This document shows positions 8,731 to 18,837 of a stretch of 64,000 bases of DNA, in pieces. The number at the start of each line of letters is the position of its first letter. The first letter of the stretch is position 1. The stretch is taken from NCBI GenBank assembly GCA_963747515.1, contig CAVVFN010000008.1:310001-374000 (forward strand), in the 5' to 3' direction. The position numbers and the translations under genes are program-made. This stretch comes from Mariniphaga sp963747515 (GTDB taxonomy: Bacteria; Bacteroidota; Bacteroidia; Bacteroidales; Prolixibacteraceae). Below the pieces are notes generated by a model. The model was not told the origin of the DNA and did no database searches. It saw nothing but the letters and a program-made list of their open reading frames with translations.

Positions 8731-11700
8731 ATGAACAAAAAGAAGTATGAAAAAATGAGAAGGCTTGGATTTATCCTGTGCCTTTTTTTGGTTATAGGAA
8801 TATCAAATGCCTATGCCCAACCGAGAACAATTTCAGGAACAGTAACAGACCAATCAGGACAGCCCTTACCCGGAGTAACTGTGGTAGTGAAAGGAACCAC
8901 ACGGGGTACCGTCACTGATTCCGAGGGAAGTTATACATTGTCCAATGTTCCCGAAAATGGCACCTTAGTTTATTCTTTTGTGGGGATGAGGTCATATGAA
9001 GAAGAAGTTGCCGGCCGCTCATCAATCAATATGAGAATGGAGGAAGAAGCCATTGGATTGGAAGAAGTGGTGGCAGTGGGATATGGTACCCAAAGAAAAG
9101 CAACCCTGACAGGATCGGTAGCTGGAATTGGTGATGAGGAGATTATGAGGTCACCCAGCATTAGCGTTGGGACTGCCATCCAGGGACTACTTCCGGGGCT
9201 GGTGTCGTTGCAGCGTTCAGGTGAACCAGGTGGTGATTTGTCAACAATCTTAATCAGAGGCCAAAGTACAACAGGAAACAACGATCCACTTGTACTGGTT
9301 GATGGTGTCCCTGAGTCCGATTGGCAAAGAATAAATGCGAATGATATCGAATCCATATCCGTTTTAAAAGATGCCTCTGCTTCAATCTATGGAGTACAGG
9401 CGGCGAATGGAGTAATTCTTATTACTACGAAAAGGGGAACAGTAAGCGATCCCAAATTTAATATTACATACAATCAGGCATTACTTCAGCCTACCAGGCT
9501 ACCCAAAATGGCCAGTTCAGCAACTTTGGCAGAATATTCAAACGAATATCTTGAAAGGACTGGTGGAGATCCACTATATACTGAAGAAGAAATTCAGAAA
9601 TTCAGAGATGGAAGTGATCCGGTATTTTACCCGAACACGAACTGGATTGAAGAAAGTTTAAAAGATTTTTCTTCCCAAAATACAGTAAACCTGAATGTAA
9701 GAGGGGGAACTGAGAATGTTAGATACTCTCTGTCGGGATCCTATTATCACCAGGATGACATGATTAAAAATGGCACCCATGAATTCAAAAATTATACTAT
9801 CCGCTCTAATATTGATGCATTGGTAAGTGATAACCTGACATTAAGTCTGGACCTCAATGCGGGTATGGGTGACAGAAATACCCCCCAATACAGAACAATA
9901 GGAATGATGTTTGTTACCCCCCCAAATCTTCCGGTTTATTATCCGGGAGGATTTCCAAGCAGCCTTCCAAGTGATCAGGGGCAGCATCCCATGATTAACA
10001 ATACTGGTGGCTCGGGTTATGATAATAATATTGGAAAGAGATTTTCAGGTAAATTTTCGTTTGATTTAAAACTTCCATTTATTAATGGGTTAAGTACTGA
10101 TGGATATATGTTCTATACTGACGAAAATTTTCACAGAACCATCTGGTCTACACCATGGACATATTACAGCTGGGACGAAGAAGCAGGAGAGGCAATTCCT
10201 ATGAAAGGAGGATTTGCAGCATTAGCCAATCTTGAAGAAAGATTCAGCAACAGTTCATCGAATTTAATCAACTTCAGAATTAAATACGAAAGGCAATTTG
10301 AAGATCATTACATTAATACTTTTGTAGCTGCAGAACAATCGAAAGGATTGTATAAACAATTCCTGGGCTACAGGAGAGATTTTATGGCAGAAGCCATTGA
10401 TGAATTGTTTGCAGGCGCTGATGCCAATCAAAGAGCCGATGGTTATTCATCAGAAAATGCAAGAAGGAATTTCCTGGGACGTCTGAGTTATAATTTTCAG
10501 GAAAAATATTTGGTAGATTTTAATTTCCGATATGATGGCTCTTACCGCTTTCCGAAAGATAACCGATGGGGATTTTTTCCCGGAATTTCTGTAGCCTACA
10601 GGATTTCTGAAGAAAATTTCATGAAGGGAGACGATCCGTTTTTCGACAATTTAAAACTGAGGGCATCTTATGGTGAGATGGGTAATGATGCAATCGATCC
10701 CTTTCAATTTCTACAATCCTATAATTTAAGGACTTCAGGTGTTTATTTTGGAAATCCCCCATCCCCACTTCCAGCTATATGGGGTGGAGTTTCTCCTAAT
10801 CCGAACGTTACATGGGAAGTTGCAACTGTGGAAAATATAGGCCTTGATGCTTTAATCTTAAACCAGAAATTGGAAATAACCATGGATTTATTTAGACAGC
10901 GAAGGTCCAATATTTTAACAACAAGATCTCTTGAAATCCCCACCTATACCGGGCTGATTTTACCTGCAGAAAATATAGGCGTAGTCGATAATAAAGGAAT
11001 TGAACTTGCACTCAATCACAGAAATAATATTGGGGCCTTCTCTTATAATATTGGCGGCAATATTGCCTATGCCAAAAACAAAGTTGTTGATGTTTCAGAG
11101 GCAGCAGATGTGCCGGAACATCAAAAGATGGAAGGTCGAATATTAGGAGCGGGATTATATTATCAGGCAATCGGGATATTCCGTACCCCTGAGGAAGTTG
11201 AATCAAATCCAATCATACCTGGAACTATCGTTGGCGATCTTCAATATTATGATTATGACGGTGACAGTATAATTACAGCCAATGACAGAGTAAGAATGGA
11301 TAAATCAATAAATCCTGAAATCACTTATGGTATTAATACCTCAGCAAGTTATAAAGGTCTCTCCCTTTACGCGCAATTTTCGGGTGTAGCCCGTGTATGG
11401 TGGTGGGTATACGATATAGCTAGAACTACACGAAATGCCCCTGCAGAATTGCTTGAAAATCGCTATACCCCCGGTAGTATGGACTCCAAATATCCCTGGA
11501 TACCAACCTGGGCTCCCGATATGGAGGTAAGTGGTCTAACTTCTGATTTTTGGGTTAAGAATGCATCCTTTTTCAGATTAAAAACGTTGGAGTTATCCTA
11601 TACCCTTCCACAGGGTTTTACCTCTTTGTTAGCTATGGATAAAATGAGAATTTACCTCAGCGGAAGTAATTTATTTACAATATCTGACATTAAAAATTAT

Positions 11701-11796
11701 GATCCTGAAGGAGCAAATCCAGGAACTAATTATGGTTCAGCACATTTTTATCCTCAATCAAGAATCTACAATATTGGTGTGCAACTAACTTTTTAA
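8731..11796 (+). CDS. SusC/RagA-family TonB-dependent outer-membrane receptor
   Basis: This 1021-residue protein imports oligosaccharides through the outer membrane with its SusD partner, powered by TonB. A signal peptide ends near AYAQ (about residue 30). A carboxypeptidase-regulatory-like domain follows (ISGTVTDQSGQPLPGVTV to about residue 110), then the TonB-box region EEVVAVGYGTQ. The plug holds LVDGVP and VLKDASASIYG, and the barrel ends with a terminal aromatic (VQLTF). Length and order are typical of SusC. The frame is intact, unlike its SusD partner 11 bp downstream. Its leader and first domain closely resemble those of the second SusC at 39725. Confidence 0.95.
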   Translation: MNKKKYEKMRRLGFILCLFLVIGISNAYAQPRTISGTVTDQSGQPLPGVTVVVKGTTRGTVTDSEGSYTLSNVPENGTLVYSFVGMRSYEEEVAGRSSINMRMEEEAIGLEEVVAVGYGTQRKATLTGSVAGIGDEEIMRSPSISVGTAIQGLLPGLVSLQRSGEPGGDLSTILIRGQSTTGNNDPLVLVDGVPESDWQRINANDIESISVLKDASASIYGVQAANGVILITTKRGTVSDPKFNITYNQALLQPTRLPKMASSATLAEYSNEYLERTGGDPLYTEEEIQKFRDGSDPVFYPNTNWIEESLKDFSSQNTVNLNVRGGTENVRYSLSGSYYHQDDMIKNGTHEFKNYTIRSNIDALVSDNLTLSLDLNAGMGDRNTPQYRTIGMMFVTPPNLPVYYPGGFPSSLPSDQGQHPMINNTGGSGYDNNIGKRFSGKFSFDLKLPFINGLSTDGYMFYTDENFHRTIWSTPWTYYSWDEEAGEAIPMKGGFAALANLEERFSNSSSNLINFRIKYERQFEDHYINTFVAAEQSKGLYKQFLGYRRDFMAEAIDELFAGADANQRADGYSSENARRNFLGRLSYNFQEKYLVDFNFRYDGSYRFPKDNRWGFFPGISVAYRISEENFMKGDDPFFDNLKLRASYGEMGNDAIDPFQFLQSYNLRTSGVYFGNPPSPLPAIWGGVSPNPNVTWEVATVENIGLDALILNQKLEITMDLFRQRRSNILTTRSLEIPTYTGLILPAENIGVVDNKGIELALNHRNNIGAFSYNIGGNIAYAKNKVVDVSEAADVPEHQKMEGRILGAGLYYQAIGIFRTPEEVESNPIIPGTIVGDLQYYDYDGDSIITANDRVRMDKSINPEITYGINTSASYKGLSLYAQFSGVARVWWWVYDIARTTRNAPAELLENRYTPGSMDSKYPWIPTWAPDMEVSGLTSDFWVKNASFFRLKTLELSYTLPQGFTSLLAMDKMRIYLSGSNLFTISDIKNYDPEGANPGTNYGSAHFYPQSRIYNIGVQLTF

Positions 11797-11807
11797 AATT
11801 TAAAATC

Positions 11808-13506
11808 ATGAATAAAATAATATCCATATTAAATAAAGCCAATAATCTGTTTTTAATTTTTGCACTCCTGACAGGTATGGCAATAATTGTTCCTTCTTGT
11901 AATGACGATTACCTTGATATTACCCCAAAAGACAGTTTTACTGAAACTGCTGTATTTGAAGATCCTGCCCTGCTGGAAGCATTTGTGAATTATGCATACC
12001 GTATGACTCCGCACGGGTTTGCCGAAAAAGGAAGTATTCTTCCATTAGCTACTCTTAGCGATGAATCCCATTCCAAAGGAAATATTGCTACACTTGGGCC
12101 AATTCTCGCAGGAAATATCAGACCTGATTATATGCATGCTTTGGATGTTTGGACCGGAGACGGACAAAGTTTAAGTAGCAGAAATCTCAGGAGTTATTGG
12201 GTCCCGATAAAACAATGTAATGAATTTCTAGCTAAAGTTGTTGATTCCAGTGTTGATGAAGACTTATTATCCCGGCTTACAGGAGAAATTAAAGCACTTA
12301 GAGCCTATTCTTATTTCATGCTTTCGAATTATTATGGGGGGGTCCCATTATTTACTGAACCCTTTACCTTGGATAACTGGCAACTACCCAGAGATACCTA
12401 TGATAATGTAATAGCCTTTGTATTGAAGGAATTAGATGAAGCAATTGCATTACTTCCCCTGGAATATACTGGAAATAATATAGGAAGAATAAACAAAGGT
12501 GCTGCAATGGCAATTAAAGCAAGAGTATTATTATACTATGCCAGTCCTTTAAATAATCCGCAAAATATACAATCCAGGTGGCAGGACGCTGCAAATGCGG
12601 CAAAAGCAGTTATTGATTTAAATAAATATCAATTATATCCTGATTATCAGGCAATATTTCTTGAAAAAACAGGCTACCATTCTGAAATCATTTGGGCAAG
12701 ACAATTTAATCATATAATCCAACCCGAAGTTTATCTTGAAAGAAGACTTTTTCCCAATTCCTGGCTGGGTCATGGACATGCTCCGCCAATTCAGAATCTG
12801 GTTGATGATTATGAAATGACAAACGGTAAGAAAAATAGATGATCCTGAATCAGGATATGATCCACAAAATCCTTATGTAAACCGTGACCCCAGATTTTAT
12901 GCTACAATATTATATGATGGGGCTCCTTTTAAAGACAGGACATTGGAAACATTCATACCTGGAGGATTGGATTCATTTGAATCTCCTATTTCATCATGGA
13001 ATGCTTCTGAAACAGGATACAATATGAGGAAATTTATTGATGAATCGGTTGATGACATTGGTTCCGGTAATACAAACGCCCCCTGGATATATTTTCGGTA
13101 TGCAGAAGTGTTGCTTAATTATGCAGAAGCTATGTTTAACCTTGGCCAAGAAGACGTGACCAGAGAATATATAAATAAAATCAGAAGCAGGGAAAGTGTT
13201 GATATGCCACCTGTTACTGAGAGTGGGCAGGAACTATGGGAAAGACTGGTTAATGAACGGCGAATCGAATTGGTTTTTGAAGAACATCGTTTCTTTGATG
13301 TTCGCAGATGGAAAATTGCAACGGAAGTATTCAGTATTGACCATACAAGGGTACAAATCCAAAAAAATCCAACTACCGGAGAGAAAACTTATACCTATTT
13401 AAACCATGTACCTACCAATTTTGAGGAACATCACTATCTGGCACCAATCCCTCTTTCGGAAATCGAAAAAAATCCTTTACTGGAACAAAATCCCGGGTAC
13501 AATTAA
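11808..13506 (+). pseudogene. SusD/RagB-family glycan-binding lipoprotein, frameshifted at a poly-A run
   Basis: This is the surface lipoprotein that caps the adjacent SusC and binds its glycan. A lipoprotein signal ends in IVPSC (Cys31), followed by the SusD N-terminus DDYLDITPKDSF. The first frame runs to 12842 and ends in EMTNGKKNR-stop; the rest is in another frame to 13506. Removing one A from the A-run at 12831-12835 gives NGKKIDDPESGYDPQNPY, the usual SusD continuation, and a protein of about 565 residues. The C-terminal helices (YAEVLLNYAEA, ERRIELVFEEHRFFDVRRW) are intact. Either the gene is truncated or the sequence has a homopolymer error. Confidence 0.88.
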
Positions 13507-13517
13507 AAGTATTGCAT

Positions 13518-13556
13518 AAACTATCAGGGTATAATCATTACCCTGATAGTTTTATC
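13518..13556 (+). terminator. Rho-independent terminator after SusD
   Basis: A perfect 14-bp stem (13518-13531 with 13539-13552, arm AAACTATCAGGGTA) and a 7-nt loop are followed by T-rich DNA. The hairpin closes the SusC/SusD unit 11 bp after its stop codon. Confidence 0.85.
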
Positions 13557-14040
13557 TTCAGATATTAATTTGTAAGAGTTTTGTCACAACAATGATTTAA
13601 ATCTACTCAAAATACTTTATGTGGTCATGAGAGGGAAAGAATTTTTATTTGAATAGCTCTCGTTGAATTCCCCGAATAACAGAAGGCCTTTAAATATTAT
13701 CTGATACTGTTCAGAAGAAAAATCAGTTTATACTTATAGAAAATTATAAGTTGAAAATTCAGTCTCTGTTAATTTCATTCGCTATTCCTGCTTTTTCTTC
13801 CAACAACGTTTTTTGAGCGAAAGAAAAAAAATCAGGATTTAAAAATTACTTTTTATTGAATAATAAATCGATATCAGAATTTATATAACTATTGGTGGTA
13901 AAACACTTACGACTAGGAACAAAAAATGAATACATTTCATTCAATATAGATAAATTGATTGCCAAAAAGATTATATGCTGTTCAATAAATGATTAGGCAA
14001 TGATAACCAATGGTATTAACAACACTAATAACTAATCACT
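13557..14040 (+). other. Non-coding gap between SusD and the amidohydrolase gene
   Basis: About 480 bp of AT-rich sequence follow the terminator. No gene, RNA or clear promoter motif was recognised. Confidence 0.5.
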
Positions 14041-15276
14041 ATGACAAAAAGAAGAGATTTTATAAAAAAAAGTATCCTGGGAGTATCGGCAGGTATAGCA
14101 GCTGGGGGAGCGGGATTTGGTTCAAATTCCTGCACAGCTGTTCCATCCTCTGATACCTTGCCTGAAAAGGACTGGCATACTGACCCTGAATGGAGCAGAA
14201 TTAAGTATGGCGACTGGGGTGGCCCCGGCGTATCTGCAGGGCCTGGTCCAATGGACGATATACTCTTAAAGAATTATGCCCCGCGATCTTTGGTTATAAC
14301 CAAAGAATCGCATGTACCTAAGGCAAAATATCCGGCATATGACGCTCACGTTCATTTGGTGGCAAAAACTTCGGAGGAAATAGCAGCATGGGTCAAAACC
14401 ATGGATGAAGTTGGAATTGAAACATCAATTATATTAACCGGAGCAACCGGAGCAGAATTTGATGCTTTGGTGGACGCTTTTCCAAGGGCATTTCCGGGTA
14501 GGTTTCAATTGTATTGCGGCATGGATAAAACGGGAATCGATAAACCTGATTATTCTGTGCGGGTTGTTAAAGAACTGGAAAGATGTCATCAAAAAGGCGC
14601 CATAGGTGTTGGGGAGATAACCGATAAAGGTTTTGGAATAGTTTCTCCTGAATATGACGGAAGTTATGCAGAAGGCACTCCTCTTCCGCGTGATAAGAGA
14701 ATGCATCCTGACGATGAACGACTGGATCCGTTTTGGGAAAAATGTGCTGAATTGAAAATGCCTGTTAACCTGCACGTAGCCGACCATCCTTCGTGCTGGA
14801 CTCCCCTTGATGTCTTTCAGGAAAGAACACCGGATTACCAGCATTTTAATTTGTCGGATAAAAATGTGCCTGCATACAGTGAATTAATTGAGAAAAGAAA
14901 CAGAACACTTAAAAAGCATCCGGATACAACCTTCATTGCCTGTCATCTTGGAAATCAGGGGCACGACCTTGCAAAGTTAAGCCAGTCAATGGAAATGTAT
15001 CCCAATCTATATCTTGATACTTCAGCACGCGATTATGAACTGGGCCGAACACCACGATCATCTGTAAAATTTTTGAATAAATACAAGGATCGCATTGTGT
15101 TTGGAACAGATATGGGCAGAGAAAAAAGCATGTATCAAATTCATTGGCGATTGCTGGAAACTGCCGATGAATATATTCCGGGTCGTGTAGGCTGGAGGTA
15201 TTATGGTCTGGAATTGCCTGACCAGACATTACAAGCCATCTATCACGATACTGCTAAAAGAATTTTCAATATTTAA
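14041..15276 (+). CDS. Tat-exported amidohydrolase-family (Amidohydro_2) metal-dependent hydrolase
   Basis: This 411-residue protein begins with the Tat motif KRRDFIKKS and a Gly/Ala-rich hydrophobic stretch; a Cys at 31 could also serve as a lipobox. The amidohydrolase TIM barrel shows its metal ligands in order: DAHVHL (His103, His105), NLHVADH (His245), CHLG (His302) and FGTDMG (Asp357). Relatives include decarboxylases and lactonases that act on sugar-acid lactones and related compounds. The exact reaction is not deducible. A second family member, a lipoprotein, is at 52487. The neighbours are redox enzymes, which suggests a lactone or keto-sugar product (inference). Confidence 0.85.
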   Translation: MTKRRDFIKKSILGVSAGIAAGGAGFGSNSCTAVPSSDTLPEKDWHTDPEWSRIKYGDWGGPGVSAGPGPMDDILLKNYAPRSLVITKESHVPKAKYPAYDAHVHLVAKTSEEIAAWVKTMDEVGIETSIILTGATGAEFDALVDAFPRAFPGRFQLYCGMDKTGIDKPDYSVRVVKELERCHQKGAIGVGEITDKGFGIVSPEYDGSYAEGTPLPRDKRMHPDDERLDPFWEKCAELKMPVNLHVADHPSCWTPLDVFQERTPDYQHFNLSDKNVPAYSELIEKRNRTLKKHPDTTFIACHLGNQGHDLAKLSQSMEMYPNLYLDTSARDYELGRTPRSSVKFLNKYKDRIVFGTDMGREKSMYQIHWRLLETADEYIPGRVGWRYYGLELPDQTLQAIYHDTAKRIFNI

Positions 15277-15519
15277 CACCATTTCATATCTGATATCATT
15301 AATAAAAAAGAGCATGAGTAAAAATTTTAATTTAAAAAAATTGATTCCTTCCGCTAAATCTGAGTCAAATATCACTCTTGTATAAATCAGAAAAAAACCT
15401 CAAAATTATATCCATTGCATTTAATAATTTTTACTGTTTTATGAACAGTAAATTTGGCGTCAGAAAAAATCATTAAACGGTTTTTTCTATGGAAACAATA
15501 ATTTAGTTGCTGATTCTGA
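15277..15519 (+). other. Non-coding gap before the phosphoesterase relic
   Basis: The region contains a 23-codon reading frame (15314-15385, starting M-S-K-N-F-N-L-K-K) that is too short to assign and may be a remnant. Nothing else is supported. Confidence 0.4.
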
Positions 15520-15783
15520 CAGCAGCCGGCAGTACAAGGAATAATTCTTTCCAATTATTATTGTCGCCCGGCACAATGGTTTTACACGGAAAGATGTCCT
15601 GTAATATTCAAAGTGCAGACAACATGGATAGCAGAAAATGACGACAGCATCACCATTGTCCTTCATCAGGGAGACATTACCAACAGAAATACCGAAAAAG
15701 AACTTTTAATGAAAAAAAATTATACCGAATGCTGTAAAAAGATTTTTATTAACTTGGGATGCTTTTTTAAATGGCCCATGTAA
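15520..15783 (+). pseudogene. Relic of a calcineurin-like metallophosphoesterase gene
   Basis: One frame is open from 15520 to a stop at 15781. It carries a recognisable fragment of an exported metallophosphoesterase: Y-T-E-R-C-P-V-I-F-K-V-Q-T-T-W-I-A-E-N, then IVLHQGDITNRNTEKE. In intact relatives this corresponds to the PDTQ-x-Y...F-x-AQTQWI segment and the metal-binding GD-x-(T/V)-N-N motif. The upstream PDTQ reads PAQW, and the downstream G-N-H-D block is absent before the stop. No start codon or signal peptide remains. It is a degraded remnant of about 88 codons. Confidence 0.6.
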
Positions 15784-16051
15784 TTGGAAACTTTCTACTA
15801 TTTTTCATTAATAATAAATTAATGGAGTACCATAAAAAAAATACCTTTATGAAAAAAAGTTTGAAAATGGGTATGCGAAATGCAATCCTTTATCTGGTTA
15901 ATGTCATTTTATATGTCAAAATAAAAAAAAAGAAGTGGTCAGATAAAGTTTTACATGAAGAATAATTTTCCGGAACAAAAAAAATAGATTGCAGAACATT
16001 TATATTTTATCCTGAATGAATTATTTATTTCCTAATTAAAAATATTCCAAA

Positions 16052-17428
16052 ATGGAAAAAAGAAGAGATTTTATTAAAAAGAGTGCAATAGGTGCTGCAG
16101 GCATTGCTATTGGCGGAATGGGATTCAGTTCAAAGTCGTATGCCTCCATTATGGGCGCTAATGAACGTATTAATATAGCAGTAGTTGGAATACGCGGACG
16201 TGGAACTGCCCATATGGATGCCTGGTGTAAATTGAGGGACAGCCATAATGTCCGGGTGAAAACCCTATGTGATACCGACGAGCAATTTTTTGAACCCCGT
16301 TCCAAAATGATCGTTGACAAAGGGGGTGAAAAACCCCTGACAGAATGGGATATGCGAAAAGTATTTGACGACAAGGAGATACATGCTGTATCCTTTGCCA
16401 CACCTAACCATTGGCATGCACTTGGGACAATATGGGCATGCCAGGCTGGCAAACATGTTTATGTAGAAAAACCTGCCACACATAATGTTTGGGAAGGGCG
16501 GAAAATGATTGAGGCATCGCGTAAATATGATAAACGTGTACAGGTTGGTTTTCAAAGCCGTTCTGATGCAAATGTTATGGAAGCCATTAAATTTCTCCAC
16601 GATGGCGGTATCGGAAAGGTTTATATGGCTCGTGGATTGTGCATCAAGCCAAGAGATTCATTTGGAATAGCAAAAGATAGTAATCCGCCCTCAACGCTTC
16701 ATTATGACCTTTGGTTAGGGCCAGCCACATGGCGCGCCTATAATGAAATGCGGGGCCATTATAACTGGCATTGGTTTTGGGATACAGGCAACGGTGATAC
16801 TGGAAACCAGGGACCACATCAATTCGATATTGCCCGTTGGGGGCTCAATAAAAATGAACATCCCGTCTCCATTTATTCTAACGGCGGCTATTATGGTATT
16901 GATCCTGATGAATGTGCACAGGAAACACCCAATACTCAAAGTTCAGTATTTAAATACAAGGATGGAACAATGCTGGAATTTGAAACCAGGGGCAGGTATT
17001 CAAATGGAGAATCGAGCCTGGATACCAGAATTGGAAATGTTTTTTATGGTAATGATGGATATCTTGAAATTAATGGTGGAACATGGAAAGCATTCCGCAA
17101 AAGAGAGAAAGAACCTTTTGCCGGTTCAAATACAAAGACCGGAAGCAATGAAGATGTTTCATTAACCGGGGGAAGTGATACGGCACATTTTTCAAATTTT
17201 GTTGATGCAATACGTTCGGGGAATAATCAAGACTTACATTGTGACATTAACGAAGGCTTTTTTTCATCTGTACTTCCGTTAATGGCCAATATTTCCTATC
17301 GTCTTCAGCGTGAATTGAAGTTTATGGGAGCAGATATGGATATGGAAAGGGTTGTAAATGACTCTGAGGCAAATGCTATGTTGACACGCATTTACCGGCC
17401 GCCTTATGTTGTCCCTGAACAGGTATAG
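16052..17428 (+). CDS. Tat-exported Gfo/Idh/MocA-family NAD(P)-dependent oxidoreductase
   Basis: This 458-residue protein has a Tat signal (KRRDFIKKS, residues 4-12) followed by SYA-SIMGANERI. A Rossmann fold begins with VVGIRGRG (46-51) and the family's catalytic EKP lies at 139-141 (VEKPATHN). The active-site region GNGDTGNQGPHQFDIARW is complete. Such enzymes oxidise or reduce a sugar hydroxyl with a nucleotide cofactor; Tat export would let the protein fold with its cofactor before crossing the membrane. It is closely related to the 49974-51380 protein over its full length. It is followed after 45 bp by a PmoA-like lipoprotein gene, probably one transcript. Confidence 0.88.
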   Translation: MEKRRDFIKKSAIGAAGIAIGGMGFSSKSYASIMGANERINIAVVGIRGRGTAHMDAWCKLRDSHNVRVKTLCDTDEQFFEPRSKMIVDKGGEKPLTEWDMRKVFDDKEIHAVSFATPNHWHALGTIWACQAGKHVYVEKPATHNVWEGRKMIEASRKYDKRVQVGFQSRSDANVMEAIKFLHDGGIGKVYMARGLCIKPRDSFGIAKDSNPPSTLHYDLWLGPATWRAYNEMRGHYNWHWFWDTGNGDTGNQGPHQFDIARWGLNKNEHPVSIYSNGGYYGIDPDECAQETPNTQSSVFKYKDGTMLEFETRGRYSNGESSLDTRIGNVFYGNDGYLEINGGTWKAFRKREKEPFAGSNTKTGSNEDVSLTGGSDTAHFSNFVDAIRSGNNQDLHCDINEGFFSSVLPLMANISYRLQRELKFMGADMDMERVVNDSEANAMLTRIYRPPYVVPEQV

Positions 17429-17473
17429 TTTGATAAAGTTATTACATTGAAGTCAAAAATAAATACTTTTAAA

Positions 17474-18541
17474 ATGAAACGGTTATTGATATTACTTTTA
17501 GTCGTATCGGTTTTTTTCTGTGTTTCCTGCAGTTCAAACGGGAAACAATCACAGCAAAAACAGGAGCCAAAAATTACTTTTTCTAAATCTGATGGACAAA
17601 AAAGCATCGATGTACTTGTCGATGGGAAGTTATTTACTACCTACCGTTGGCCTGATAATATTTGTAAACCGGTCTTGTATCCGGTTTACACTTCAGAAGG
17701 TACTGCTGTTACCCGTGGATTTCCTATAGAGGCAAAAGTTGGGGAGCGGGCAGATCACCCACACCAGATTGGCATGTGGTTAACTTATGGAAATGTAAAT
17801 GGAAATGATTTTTGGGGTAACGGTTCTCGTGGACTCGGTACCAGAAATCCTCAAGGAGGTGTAATTCTGCATCAAAAAGTAGATAAAATGCAGGATGGAT
17901 CTGGCGAAGGAATTCTGATTACATCAGAAAGCTGGACGGACAGTACCGGTATTGAATTATTGAAAGAACATACCGAATATCATTTTTTAGCTGAAAACAA
18001 TATCCGGATTATTGATCGCATTACCACTCTTACAGCCGACAACAAAGACATACAAATGACTGACACCAAGGAAGGTATGTTCGGCATTCGGGTAGCCCGG
18101 CAGCTGGAACTACCCGACCAGGGAGAAATTATCCTTTATGGAGCAAACGGTGAACCAGAACGAATAAAAGCTATGCCGAATGATAAAATTTCAGGTAATT
18201 ACAGAAGCAGTGAAGGAAAAACCGGTATAGATGTATGGGGTACTCGTGCCCGTTGGATGGATTTATATGGCACTATCGGCGATGAAAATATTTCTCTGGT
18301 AATTTGCGACCATCCAAAAAATCAAAGTTATCCTACCTGGTGGCATGCTCGCGGTTATGGTTTGTTTGCTGCAAATCCTTTGGGTGCAAAAGATTTTACG
18401 GAGGGGAAAGAAGAGACTAATTTCTCAATACCGGCAGGCGGTTCAACAACATTCAGATATCGTGTAATTATTAGTTCCGGTTCTCAATTAAGCGATAGCC
18501 AGATAAATAAATATGCGGATAATTTTGAAAATAAATATTAA
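17474..18541 (+). CDS. PmoA-like (DUF6807) family lipoprotein
   Basis: The ATG at 17474 gives a clear lipoprotein signal (hydrophobic core, then CVSCSS); an in-frame TTG at 17447 lies upstream and is less likely. The mature part contains HPHQIGMWLTYG, NDFWGN, a central RITTLT strand, WMDLYG and the terminal WHARGYGLFAANPLG with FRYRVI. These are features of the PmoA-like family, named after a methane oxygenase subunit by annotation history only; members in Bacteroidota and Planctomycetota lie in sugar-catabolic gene sets next to Gfo/Idh/MocA genes. It may bind or epimerise a keto-sugar intermediate, but the role is unknown. Confidence 0.8.
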   Translation: MKRLLILLLVVSVFFCVSCSSNGKQSQQKQEPKITFSKSDGQKSIDVLVDGKLFTTYRWPDNICKPVLYPVYTSEGTAVTRGFPIEAKVGERADHPHQIGMWLTYGNVNGNDFWGNGSRGLGTRNPQGGVILHQKVDKMQDGSGEGILITSESWTDSTGIELLKEHTEYHFLAENNIRIIDRITTLTADNKDIQMTDTKEGMFGIRVARQLELPDQGEIILYGANGEPERIKAMPNDKISGNYRSSEGKTGIDVWGTRARWMDLYGTIGDENISLVICDHPKNQSYPTWWHARGYGLFAANPLGAKDFTEGKEETNFSIPAGGSTTFRYRVIISSGSQLSDSQINKYADNFENKY

Positions 18542-18837
18542 TCTTTTCGAAATGCTGCCTATGCTATTTTGAATGGAATAAAAGAGTTCTGGATTTATCT
18601 GCTGTTAGTGTAATTGGTGGTATAATATATTGCCTGAAAAACTGCTCAAACTAACTCCATGATTAAAAAGACTGGGGGTTAACAAACCGGTTTATGTGAG
18701 GGCTCATCTTCTGGTCTTTTAGCAGATCCTAATGTAATATTTTTAAAGGTTGCTCTCACTTTTTTAATTTTCCTAATTACCGATATATTTACTGATACAG
18801 ATTCAATATTCAAATCATTTCAATAAATCTACAAATC
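18542..18837 (+). other. Non-coding gap upstream of the GH109-like gene
   Basis: This 296-bp AT-rich stretch shows no ORF or clear hairpin. It probably holds the promoter of the next gene pair, but no convincing motif was found. Confidence 0.4.

Noticed and set aside
13557..14040. Possible small RNA or promoter in the gap after SusD
   Set aside because: No stable hairpin or consensus promoter was found besides the terminator before it.
15314..15385. Short 23-codon frame downstream of the amidohydrolase
   Set aside because: It is too short and has no family features; it may be a remnant, but there is no evidence of function.
18640..18680. Sequence resembling the IS end (CCTGAAAAACTG)
   Set aside because: Only a short stretch matches; there is no partner end or target duplication.
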